Below, piece by piece: positions 22,726-35,000 of a stretch of DNA of 64,000 nt. Under the pieces are notes generated by a model. That model worked only from the letters and a program-made list of their open reading frames with translations. It had not been told where the DNA came from and ran no database searches. The DNA comes from Sipunculus nudus (taxonomy: Eukaryota > Annelida > Sipuncula > Golfingiida > Sipunculidae): positions 74,310,429 to 74,374,428 of the forward strand of contig CM049312.1 of assembly GCA_026874595.1 (NCBI GenBank), written 5' to 3'. Both the position numbers and the translations under genes were made by a program. Within the stretch, counting starts at the first letter, position 1; each line of letters opens with the position of its first letter.

Positions 22726-23197
22726 CAGTGTTGTATTAATTAGAGTTCTGACTATCCCAGCCCGAGTACAAATCCGAGTCCAAGCCACTTGAATCGAAGT
22801 CCGAGTCCTTGAAGTTTGAGTCCAAGTCCACGTTCTTCGAGTCTTAGTCTATTGGAACTCCAGTCCAAAATATCTGTATAAAAAAATTCATCATATATAC
22901 TTTTTTTAGTAGAATTACATTTAACTTTTGATACAGAGATTAACATTGGTACACAGTCTTAATTCTTGTGTTGGTAATATTCTGGGAGTAGTTTGCACAA
23001 AAGGTCTTAATGGTTTGTTCTCCAATCTAAAAAAACAGGCAAAAATGACAAAATTCTTTTAGACTCGAGATCGACTCGACCTGATCTCTCCAGTCCTTAC
23101 CTCCGAGTCCGAGTACAAGTCCAAGACCCCAGAGTCGAAGTCCATGCAAGTCCCTGCAAAAGTGGACTCAAGTTAAGACTCCAGTCCAGCATCAATG
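22726..23197. mobile_element. Degraded hAT-like element with GAGTCC repeats at both ends
   Basis: Ends CAGTGTTG (left) and CATTGATG (right, reversed); flanks CCAATTAC and TCAGTTAC agree at 6 of 8. Sub-terminal zones are degenerate GAGTCC/AAGTCC hexamer arrays (22755-22860 and 23060-23185). Confidence 0.5.
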
Positions 23198-24479
23198 TCA
23201 GTTACTTCATACTGTTATCACATGACCAAATAGTATGTACTGACTGTTTTCCGAGTTCAGAAACATGTACATTGTTTTTTTGTATGCTTATTATTATGAG
23301 GCAATCTTACATGTACAATGCAATGACAAGAAATTTCACTGATGGGCAGGAAAGGAACAAAGAATGAATTTTAATTTTTTTTTTTGGCACAGTATGTCTC
23401 AACATGAGGCAAAACTGACAAGAATGGGTTTTACTTATGGAACTTAAAAATGCACACATCAAAAGTATTTAAATACCTATTCCTGTCTACGTTATAGCTT
23501 TCTCTTATTTTCAATGCTAGCATATTTCTTAATCTTGCATTAAACTAGGACAAATCGATGCAATGCAATTGGGCATAGTTTCTGATAGATGATGCTGTGA
23601 TACCCCCTCAAGATAAAATCCCCCCTTAGGACTCACTTAATGTCGAGTGGTTTATCCCTATTACATTTCCGAAGCATGGCCAGAGACAGCAACTGAGTAC
23701 ACCACCTCCAGTAATAATATATATACGCTATAGGTTTCCTTCCTGTAATTTGCCAGTTTAGAAAAACAGCAACAAACATGATCAAGAGCAGCAAAGGGTG
23801 CATCTGATCTCTGATCTCATTAAATATGCGCAAGTTTTGCTGAGAATTTAATTCAAGTGGAAACTCTAATGGTAAATATTTATTGTGTGTTTCATGAAAA
23901 TCCATAAGATTTTTGCTAAATCATTGTGATGCCACTTAAGTCTGGTGACCTCTGACCTTATAAAATAATGCATGGATTTGGTGAGGTTCCAACTTCATTG
24001 CAAAAGTCGCATCCTTATTACGAGTCGCACCCTGACTTTGAGGTTCTGCCTGGGGAGAAGCCATTTAGTTTCTGTTTCAGGAAAAGGCCATCATGCATGT
24101 TGCGCCCAGACTTTTAAGGTTCCCAACCACCTGTTACCTTTAAGGTATTTAAAAATTGTCATGGCTCCTTGAGGTTCAAGACTATACAACAAACTACCTC
24201 GTAGTACTAACGTGGTTTATGAACTAGCTAAACCATTTAAAGTATAAAAAAAATAAATTTAACAGTTTAAATTCAATGTTTATATAAATGAAATAAGAAC
24301 AGTATCATTGGATTCACAAAAACAGAGTTTAACGGATACTATGTTTTCAGACAGACCGCGGCATATTTTTCTGGAGAACTTCCCCGTGACCACTGGAAGG
24401 AATTTTATGAAACTCGGATTTATGATCGGGTCACATATGAACTGCTGCGCCCTCATTTTGGGTGACCTCTGACCTTCCC

Positions 24480-24800
24480 TATCTGCACAGCGTCCATCTG
24501 TGTGTCTGTCTTCACGCATAAACCCACATACCTTGTTCGACCATTCAGGCTGAAATTATTCATGAGTGTAGCTCTTGGATAGCTTTATATCATACACTAA
24601 ACTGGTGGCGCCACCTGCAACCATTTGTGCACAGCGTCTATCTGTTCATCTGTCTTGGGTTAAAATCACTCATATCTCAGCAATGGGTTGATTTATCCAC
24701 CTGAAATGTTTTATGTGTATACATCTTGGGATAGGTTTCTCGTTTATATGACAGGATGAGCCATCTATATTCACATTTACGCTGCAGACATCCATGCTAA
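24480..24800 (-). repeat. Family C-type repeat, reverse orientation
   Basis: ACTGGTGGCGCCACCTGCAA at 24601, GCACAGCGTCTATCTGTTCA and AAATCACTCATATCTCAGCA are the reverse of blocks in family C. A second diverged unit starts about 24485. Confidence 0.5.
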
Positions 24801-26726
24801 TATCGCAGGGCCTCATTTACACCAATGTTCCCCTTTCACACACAGGCATGTGCCTTTCAATTCAAACTACTTAATTTGAATATTAAAGAAGTGATAGAAA
24901 TAAAGATTATTTCAGTAGCTTAATTTTAACTTAATTATTACTTTTATCCGTTTATTTTTAAAATTAATAACCAATAATATGTCATTAGCCTGATATATAG
25001 AAGAAAAAAGAAAGATCTTGATTAAGGAAGTTAATTGACCTTTGTAAAATATATCTAGTGACAAAAGCTAATATGGTGATTGTGAACCTATCACTTTGAA
25101 CGAAGCTTATGTGGGCATTTTATCTCCCTATTATCGCTCACATAACGCGTCTGTTATTTTGAATTATCATGTCCCCATCTGCATAAGCATGAAATATTAT
25201 ATTTTTTAAACTACACAAAATATATGATTAGCGGATTCCTAAGCGTTCAAGTCCTGTCATAATCCATGTATATCTTCCCGTCAGTCATTAGGCACAGTTG
25301 CACTAGTGTGCACGTTTATAAGCCGTGTACAAGGACATGGCGTTTAATCAAGGCGATTTATATGAACATTTATATCGGAAAAGTAAATGATATTTCAGGT
25401 TATTCATATCATTTAGAAGCATACAATATATTTTTTTTTCACCGGCAAACGTCATTGATGTTACCAGGGAGTAATTAGGCGGGAAAACACTTGCGTCGTT
25501 TACTCATTCCATTGAAGTAGACTGTGGCTCTTTTTCTGAAAAATCTTTATGGACAATTTTTTGCTAATTCTCCATTTTCGATAAGTTTAAGCCTTAATAT
25601 ATTTAACTCTTGGTGTTTGCGATTTTTGGTCAGACCAGCTTGCGTATTTAATACGTCCCGTCAGTTCTACCAACAGAAGTACCCGTGGGCCGAATCAGTC
25701 AATACAGGTGTAAGTGGCAACGGTTTCCCGCCAAAACATATGGCATGCACAGGCTGAGAAATGTTACACGTGTATATATGAGGGCTTATTGTCATTTGCT
25801 GTAAGACCGTTTCTGTCCATTTATGAACTTTAAAAGATACACGATTGCTTGGAGTATGGACATTGCAAGGATTTTAGTATTCATATTAGATATTTATATT
25901 AACATAATTATGTTATAGTTTTAGGCGCCAGGTTCTCTTCTATATTATGTGATACATACATTTTCTTTAGCCTCGCCCTATTTAGACAATATTGAACCAT
26001 AATGTCCCTCCTATCGTAAAAATCGCTCCCGTTCCTATTCATTCTTATTGCTGGTGTCGTACCTATTGTAAAATCGTACCATGACGGCAACAAGTGACCA
26101 TGCACTATCACCTTGCATTTACATCTTAATTCACCAGTTCTGGAAACAGCTGTATCACGTTAACTATCCAAGGAAGGATACGTGCATAAGTTCTGTTTAT
26201 ATTTACACTACCGCGCCTCGAAAATACGCCGCAAAACAGATCCACTGGTTTTTCAATATACAAACTATGTTTCACGGACAAATACCTTCTGTTGGTTATG
26301 TATGGCATGGATGTTGTCGATGTACTCTACGTTCGCTCCATTTACTTAATTTCTGTAATTACACTCCTCAGGTTTTCGGCGTAAAAGCGTGCGGTGTGAA
26401 TGAATGTGGGCAGGAAATTTATCCCCGACATTCAGAGACCGCATGTGGGCAGAATTTGGCATACAGTTAACAAGGACATTGTCTGGCCGATAATCAGGGG
26501 GAAACGGTGCTTAAAACAGATAATCAGTGCTCCGCCACGCAGGCCGTCCATCAAGACCTCACCCATTGAACTTTGTTTCCTTACGTTTTTGTTTTCAACT
26601 TTAAATATATTCTTTATAGTCCTTACAAAACACATTTTTCTGACTAAGTAGTTTTCCACGAATACATATTTAGTCCCAACAAAACCTTAAAAAGGTCAAA
26701 AGGTTTGGAAAAGGGTAGTGTAAGTG

Positions 26727-26741
26727 GGGGGGGGGGGGGTC
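26727..26741. repeat. Poly(G) tract
   Basis: G-run in a short purine-rich area of the ACP5-GLE1 intergenic region. Confidence 0.8.
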
Positions 26742-28259
26742 CACAAACTGGTCTGAACCCCATCGGTTGCGGCGGCTGAAAAAAAAGGGGGGGAAGGGGT
26801 CGGGACCCCCTTGGTTCCGCATTTGCAACTGGCCAGGTAAGCCAATTCCCATTTCTTTTTTCAGGAACAATTTCCTAGACTTAAAAAATACATTTAATGC
26901 TATTTTTTCATCCTTTTATCTTCCTTACATCAATCTACCCTTTGTAGGTCTAATCAGATGCCCTCGCGTCCCATTCCGGTTCGCAAAAAGAAATGTAAAC
27001 ATCATCACTGTCCAGGTCCTCAAATTAAACATATACCCATATATGAATTTTGTACCACGAGTACAGCGCCACAAAATAATAGTAAAATATTTGTTAACAT
27101 CATTTGGTGACAGTATCCCACTGAAAATCTATATTTTGTTTGAATTTTTGGAATAAAAATAAGTTAGCCAACATTCTTCATCTCCTTTCATACATCCCCC
27201 ATTCCCGATAAAAGTCCTGGTTACCGGGTTTTTCAGCTAGTGATAATATGTATCGGTTTTTGGGTCTCTTCATGCTACAGAAGGAGAGTGTGCAGAAATA
27301 TTTTTTGGACAGATCTATCCAATGAACCGAAGGGTAAACTCTCCATGGAGTAGGCTGTAGCGCTATCCATGCCAACCATGTACATACTGTAGCTATGTTT
27401 AGTGACAACTGACCATCAAGGCGTGGCACATGCATAGTATTACTGAAAAGAAACGCGTCAGTCAACCATGGGGATAATGAATGCCTAATTGACCAGTCAG
27501 TTATCATTTATAAAAAATAAACACCTTTAAATTTACTGGTATTATATTTACTGAGAATAATGAATCTTATTCAGTGATTATATCTGAAAAGTCAAATTTT
27601 CTTTGTTTTCAGTGATTATGTTCAAATGGTTTGAATGTCTGGCAACCTCAGCGGTGCTGAACCAGGTCTGTCATGACACCGAATGATGTTGGTTCCCGTG
27701 GAATTCAGGGACGTATGTGGCCATTGCAATTAGTATAATATAAACATATATGGTGAGATACTATATTGGATAATATTTCTGGTCAGTTATCACAGCAACA
27801 CAACAAAATAGGCTGGTGACTTCTGTTACCATTAAAAGGGACATAACCAGGAGCAATATTATACCTATTCTTTCACACTATCATTTCAGTGTTGTTTTAA
27901 TCAAAAGTTTTCCAGCAAAACAATCCTAACACACAGTCTCAGTTCTTCGTATACAGCTGTGTACCAGCTTGTTATTGTTTTGCGTGTTTATAAACAGTCC
28001 ACGTGTGTTTGTTTACCATAAGAAGGCCGCATCACCAGAGGTCCCCTTGTGAGTCCCACAAGGCGGTGTTTCACACAGCGGGAACATGTATTACATTCAG
28101 GCCAAGTCATTCAGGGTATCTCCTGATTGACGTGTGTTGTGGCAGGGCGATGCACGCGCTGTGTTAATGTTGACACATTTGATCGAGCCCAGTCCACTGT
28201 TTTAACACTTATTTACAGGGGTAAGCAAACGGTTTCAGAGCAATTTTTTTTAAGGGGAG

Positions 28260-28515
28260 AAGCTATTTTTCCTGTTAATTCAACATGCTCTATAGGTGAT
28301 TGGGCCCCTTTAAATATGTGTGGATTTTGCCTAAAATCAAACCTGGGCATGATAATCTATTGGTAATAAGTTATGGTGAGTTTTTGAAAATCAGTAAAAT
28401 CCCTGGTGAGTTATTACAGTGACAGTAAATGTTAAAGGGCAGACAATGGACGGACGGACAGACAGATGGACCATAGGTATACTATAATATGTCCTGTCAT
28501 AGATGGGTATATAAT
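28260..28515 (-). repeat. Family B repeat fragment with GGAC tail
   Basis: Diverged units with GGTGAGTTTTTGAAAATC and ATGGACGGACGGACAGACAG, ending TATGTCCTGTCATAGATGGG. The same arrangement is seen at 41990-42480 and, inverted, at 58490-58960. It ends about 40 bp from the GLE1 polyadenylation signal. Confidence 0.5.
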
Positions 28516-28552
28516 AGTAACTATACTAAAAAGTGATGAATAGAGAGGGTTA

Positions 28553-28558
28553 TTTATT
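28553..28558 (-). terminator. Probable polyadenylation signal of GLE1
   Basis: TTTATT on the plus strand is AATAAA on the minus strand, 51 nt past the GLE1 stop codon. The position fits a very short 3' UTR. In AT-rich DNA an isolated hexamer is weak evidence, so this is a candidate only. Confidence 0.5.
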
Positions 28559-28609
28559 TTTAGGAAAGTGAACAGTCTATACAAATGTACAAATAGCAGT
28601 TACCCTACT

Positions 28610-29057
28610 TTATGTGCTCCAAAAGTTGTGAGGAAGTAGTCCCTCCGGAGGAGGTATGCTGCCTATATTTATACATTTCCCTATAAATGTTTCTAAGCGT
28701 GACACAGGGCCACCTTCACCTTTGGAGGTCACCTTGTGTAACTTTGGTAGAAAATCATTTTTAAGTACAGTTAGTAGTTTGATGAACTGTTTTCTGTAAG
28801 TTTTTAACAGGGAGCTACCAGCCACCTCCAGAAAATCAAACAGCATGGTAGCCGTGGTATCAGCCTGAGGCTCGAGGTTCAAAAGCCGCACAAGCCACTT
28901 CCACCCCTGCTCCACCCCGTGAGGGTGGGGGGTTTGCAACCCCGGGGGTGGGGTGGCTGTGATAATGGCTGCATAAAGTCTCATCATTCCTGACATCCGT
29001 CGCAAATATTTGTCCTGAGGCTCGACACCCCCATCTTCAAACTGGTAACCCAAAAGC
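28610..29057 (-). CDS. GLE1: GLE1 exon 13 (terminal exon)
   Basis: Acceptor TGTTTCAG before 29057; stop TAA is complementary to 28610-28612. Encodes LLGYQFEDGGVEPQDKYLRR, MSGMMRLYAAIITATPPPG, HPHGVEQGWKWLVRLLNLEP, TATMLFDFLEVAGSSLLKTY and the terminus LLPHNFWST, the helical end of the GLE1 domain. The PPPGLQTP insert replaces RWPYGNRQE of human. Confidence 0.95.
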
Positions 29058-32000
29058 CTGAAACAGCAACAAAACAAGATAAATCGGTGAGCCATGGATC
29101 ATAATTTCAGATTAGATGTTTCTAGTCCTCACTGATACCAAATGTGCCCAGTTAACAGACTAAATAGGTGATTCCCAGACAATAATTACAGCTTTATCAT
29201 TTACATATGATTTTTAACTTGATCATGCCAATGACATTAAACAACAAATGATAAGTTGAATATGAATGTCTGAAAATAAATTTATCTCAAATGTTAAAAG
29301 AATACAACAAATATAAATTAACATATGACATGCTTGATCAATAGGTATGAAACTGTCCATCTACTTAACTGTTTTACACATTACAATTTATTAGGTAATT
29401 TGCATACTGATTCTTTAAGGCATATGATATGTATATTTGAAGTGTATTCAAAAGTCTACTCAGAAACATTTATGTCTCAAATATTGCAGGCATATTTATT
29501 TTGCATTTCTGTAAACTTAAAAATTGGCATGATCAGCAAATGATCTGTTATTAAAAACAATATTCTATACATTTTGCATGAAGTGTTTCTCTTAGATATG
29601 TACTAAATTATTACTTTATTTGTTATCAAGGAATTACAAATTTGACACAAGTTAAATAATTACTAAAATTATTATTATTTGGCATACTTAAGGTAGTCTT
29701 CCGGTGACTGATCCTTCTGTCTGGGGATGTAATATGGCACCGTGTATGGGCACTTGGTGTAGAAATGTGCCAATAACATATCCCCGACCTCTGGAAACTG
29801 GCACCAAACACCAACAGCCACTGTTGCTATGACAATAGCAGAATCGTGGCTCACAGAAACTTGTTCATCTCCTTGTTTCTTAAAGAGAAGGAAAACGTTA
29901 ATGTAATATAATAACAATAATAATAATAGTTTATTAAGCCTTCAAAAGAAGAGTACATTAACATAAAACACAATAAAATAAAAAGTAATAAGAACAGTAA
30001 AACCACAGATAAGACACCGTATTATACATAAAATCAATATCTTAAAATGGTGTTAGAAGCACCTTTAAGATATATTTATTGAAAGGGGCGTGACTGACCA
30101 ATAACTGCCAGTATCTGACATTCCATCACTGACATCATATTTCAATCCCTTTTTTACCCTTTGCTTGTACTCCTTATCAAAAATATATTTGAGAAAACTT
30201 ATACCATATTTCAAACATGTTTCTTTTGATCTTGCAATGAGATCAGAATGACCACTCAGTTTGCCACAAGCATGCATATTCAGTAAATATGTATAAAAAG
30301 GCCTGGTGTGAGAGTTATTACTAAAGATGTAATAAAGAGTAATAATGGTATATTTATCCACTGTACTGTTGTCACGATAATTAATTATATTTATTATTGG
30401 TTGATTTAATAAATTCTTAGTTGCATTTTCTTGTAACTGACCAATGTGACCATAAACAATTATGTACACACCTATGAAGAAGACATATATTGGGAAAAAT
30501 CTAACAAGGCTGTTGGAAAAATATAACAGGTTATACACAAACAGCTATTGATAATGATGACTATAGTTCTAAAAACCATAACAGAATGATTTTTCAAGTC
30601 TTTACATGATAATGACAACACCTGTCATCTGCTGGCATGTATCAGCTAGGGAACAGCAAAATGTAAAAGTAATAACTAGATTTTGGACAAGAAATAACTG
30701 ATTTACAATTGATAATCAGATGCTTTAAAGGGGCCCATTCCTACATCTTAAGTTTATTAACTACAGATAATCCCTGGAACCTATGATAAAAATATGCCAG
30801 GAAAAGCTGATCCCTCCACACGCAGGCTGTTCATTCTGTTTATATTCATGTGTTTATAAGATTTGGGGGTGCCAAAATCTAAAAACATTAGATGAGGACA
30901 TCTGGTGGCATGTCAGATGAACAAGAGTTTTGCCAAGGGCATTTTGTAACTACCAGTAGTCATTTTTCAACTTATGCACATATGCAAACAAACACCTTAG
31001 GTTACAGGGCTTTTCTATTTGTCATCACTGCTGTGTTTACTAACACCTCATAGATAAGCAACCACTACACATTTGTCACAGGTGTTGTATGAACTTTTCT
31101 TGACTAGAACTAGCTAGAGTTCATAAATATTTATGCAGTGTAAGCCAGAAATCTTATAAATTATATAGAAAAGGTCAGTGAATAGCTGACTTTAATGACA
31201 GAAGATGACATAATGACAGAACACACACTAAGAGTGTGACACATGCACACAGAAAATCACATTCAAACATGCAGTGGTCATGTCCTACAGTGCAGTGGAT
31301 ACTTACGACTATCTTCTTGGCAAACAGATCCTGGCAGAACACTGAGCCTGCTGGATGAGCAGCGGCAGACACCTGCTGACCACTGACCTCCACCTGTTGC
31401 CCTGACAACAGTTTACAGATGCGTTCTAGCTTGTCACGCAGATGTGAGCCACTTGTTTTAGCGATGGCATTCACTGGTGTGTTGACAGCTTTCTGCAGAC
31501 TTACTCTGTACTTTTTCAACTGTAAATGATATGTTGAGATACCAGTACATAATTTTATAGACACAGAGGAAATTTATCACCACAAATAATCTCAAAGGGA
31601 CCAATCTTTAAAAAAATAATAGTAAAATCTCTGTTTGACTTTGACTTTATACATGCAGTAGAATCTAAAATATATCGGCCTGGAAGCCAAATTATTTTTA
31701 TGATGGGTCTTAAATAACACACTTCCTCTCATAAGTGTCATCTTCAGTATGCTAATTACTGGAATAGTTCATGAGCTAACGCATAGGAAAGAAATTCCAA
31801 GTTTGCTGATTGGTGGCCATACTAAATTTCTGATGGGTTTAAAATTTGCTAGTGCATAAATATACTCTCATAGTTAGCTGTATTTTTTTTTAAATTTTCA
31901 CCCCAATAACTTGAATGGTTCTTGAGAAAATGTGTATGGACAGGAATTTTAAGATCACTGCATGGCAGCCATATGTAATTTTGATGGGTCTGAATGTTGA

Positions 32001-35000
32001 TGGCCCACATCCTCTCATGGGTATCAATCTTCAGTAAATTTTCATGGAAGTTGCTTAAACAGACATTGTGAATGAATGTGATGGATGGATGAACAGACAT
32101 ATGGATGAAAAATCTGATTACAACAGAGCACCCACCTAGGTGGGGCCATAAAAGTACATACATTAAGAATGTTTTAATCACATACATCATCTTGAGAAAT
32201 TTTAAAACCAATTTAAAGCATGTTCAGATTAAAGTGATATAACAAGGTGTTCTATATTAGAGTAAACATGTCCTTACTGATACCTCTCTTTTATGGTAAA
32301 GCTGTACTATGTTCACTTGACAAGACTTGGGAGGTCTATTATCTCTGTAATATGGACACAGACAGACAGACAAACGGACAATGGACAAAGGTATCATCAT
32401 TGCTATAGCTCAGACAACTTGTTGTCAGCAGAGCTAAGAAGGAATGTCGCGAGTTGCATGTTGGAATTAAGTGTATACTGCCAGGATACATAATGGGACT
32501 GACTGTATGATTGCAAATGTGTTCATTCCCATTTGTGTGTTTGTGTGTGTATGTGTGTGTTTGTTCACAACATAACTCAAACAATCAGGGCATTTCGGGA
32601 ATGGGCCAATGAAGAATCAATTATATTTTGGTGTGGACCCGGCACCTGATCCTGGTCCAGGAACATCATCAAGGAATATTCACAAATGTAGGGTCACTTA
32701 TGCACAAATGAACCTCAGAATGTGGGCCAAATAAGTGAATGGCAGAGGCTTGCATTCTTTACAATGCAGATTTCCATTTTAGAAATAAGTTTTGACCTGT
32801 GCTTCAGTTATGATGGGAGATTTTTCAGTTGAGAAATAATTTTTTACCTGGGCTTCTGTTATGATGGGACAGATGTCCAGTTTGAAAATAAGTTTGTACC
32901 TGTGCTTTTGTTACAATGGGACAGATTTCCAGTTTGGAAATAAGTTTTTACCTGTGCTTCTGTTACGATGGGACTGTATGATTTCTCAGCTTCCTGTTTC
33001 TTCTGCAGCAGCCGCTGGTATTCCTTCATACAATCTTCATCAACTGATGCTGCAGCACCTGATAATAACCATAATCACAAATGATTAATGTAATGACCAC
33101 AGACATGATGACATACTTATGACAGTCAAACCACCTTTTGACAAATGTTTTTCTTCTGGACAAAACAGTAGACATTTTTACAAAACATGGCTGGATTTAG
33201 ACATTCCCTCTCATTTTGAACAAAAAATCAAGGAAACAGAATAATAACAACTAAATAAAGAAAAGAGACCCATGGGTAATGGTGCTCAGCTACATTATGT
33301 AAAACTTAAGCAAATGAAAAATATACTAACTTCTTTGTTATTTTAAATTAGCATTTGAAGGGTGTGACAAAATGGTTCTGCTATTGATGATAATCGAGGA
33401 CTAAATATATGATTGCTAAACTTAAACTCTGACATGGCTGCCATGAAATATTTACAGTTGGATGGACTGATGGACAAAAAAGGACTTATCACTTAATTTC
33501 ACTCTCTGACGAGACAGAGGAATAATGCTTTAAGTTAAAGAGAAATTGTTATATATTCAATAAGATGGTGCCACATTCATTGTCTCACACTGTGTCTACT
33601 ACAGGCACTCCCAGCTTACTTGGCTATGAGCTCCATCCCTTTTACACCAATTTTATATGTCAAAATATGTTCTAGTGTTAGCTTAGGGAAAAAAGAAACA
33701 TTCCCTGCTGGGTATCTTAAGTATCACTTTTATTTAAAGCATTGAGAAATTAGTTCAGTTTTTTTTAAGCATGTTGAATCCAATTCAGATTATTCTGTAA
33801 AATAATGGACATGATTATCAGGGGTATAATCCTGAGGCTGTAGACAGACATGGCATATTTAGCTCTGTCTATATGCTGCCAGTTTTGACAGCTTTTGATG
33901 GGATATGATACCAAATGGTGGGGCAAGCAAGCACTGAAATGGCTCACACTTATGATGCAACAGGCAGCCAATCAAATACATTCTTGACACAGTGAATTCT
34001 CAATGACATGCAACACTATGACAAATTCTCCAACTAAGGGATTAAGCAGGAGTGTTTTCCCAGAACAATTTATACTGACCAGTTGTGAATCTATATTATA
34101 ATTTCAGTTGGGCGCACCAGATTTTCATCATGGAAGTCCTCTGTGGTCACACCTTGAAAGGGGGTTTATTTCCTTAATTCACCACAAATTCAGAGATTTC
34201 TCAGATTGTTTTTCGAAGTGTGTATCACAGCACCACCTGTCTACATATACAATTGTGCATCAAGGTAGAAAGCAGTTTATTACTTGAATCAGGGCTTTAG
34301 GCCCTATGTATCTTTACATTTACTGTGACACATGTATTCAGACATTGCAAGAGAGCATAAGCAAACATGATCTGATTCTATATATAAAATATGTCATTAG
34401 TAGGGTTTGAAAAAAATCTTTTGCCTTATCTGCTGCTTATTAATTTACAAATTATCTTTAGGCATGTTATCCCTATGGCCATGGAACATAATGTACACCC
34501 ATGACAGGTGTTTTGTTGTGATTTCTGTTATGATTTAAACAGTTTAGGAAATATTTATTTTTTTATCATTTTCGATGTAAGAAAACAGGTGCAAAGTAAT
34601 GAACCGGTAGAATAAGCTAGTTATAATAAACATCTCACCTTCACTGGGCTGAGCCACCTGGCTTGGCTGGGCTGATGCTGTTGTACTTGTCACTGGCTGC
34701 CCTGATACAACTGAGGCACCCTGCAGAGATAAAATGTCAAAGGTTTCAGTAAAGTTCTAGTAATAAAGCTCAAAATTCAGAGTAAAGAGGATGTGATTAG
34801 TTCATGGTATGGCAAAAAAAAAATTGATAATTAAAGATGACTATACCAATATCTGACATCTGTTAACTATAGCTAATCCCTTGAACTTTTTATAAATATG
34901 GACCAGAAAACACTGACCTTACTGCACACAGGATCTTTGATTTGCTGATAAATTCATGTGTTTATTACATGTGGGGGGGGGGCCTGCAAAAATAATCTGA

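Larger units (their letters stand above)
19766..28552. other. Intergenic interval between convergent ACP5 and GLE1
   Basis: Apart from the mobile elements listed, I see no supported gene. The longest open frames (26081-26470 plus, 26767-27156 plus, 27178-27507 minus; 109-129 residues) show no recognised motif, and the second begins in a purine-rich homopolymer area. They are more likely chance or fossil repeat sequence than genes. Confidence 0.5.

Noticed and set aside
26081-27507. Three open frames of 109-129 residues in the intergenic region
   Set aside because: No motif, no clear splice or promoter context, and one overlaps a poly(G)/purine-rich tract. Kept as unexplained rather than called genes.
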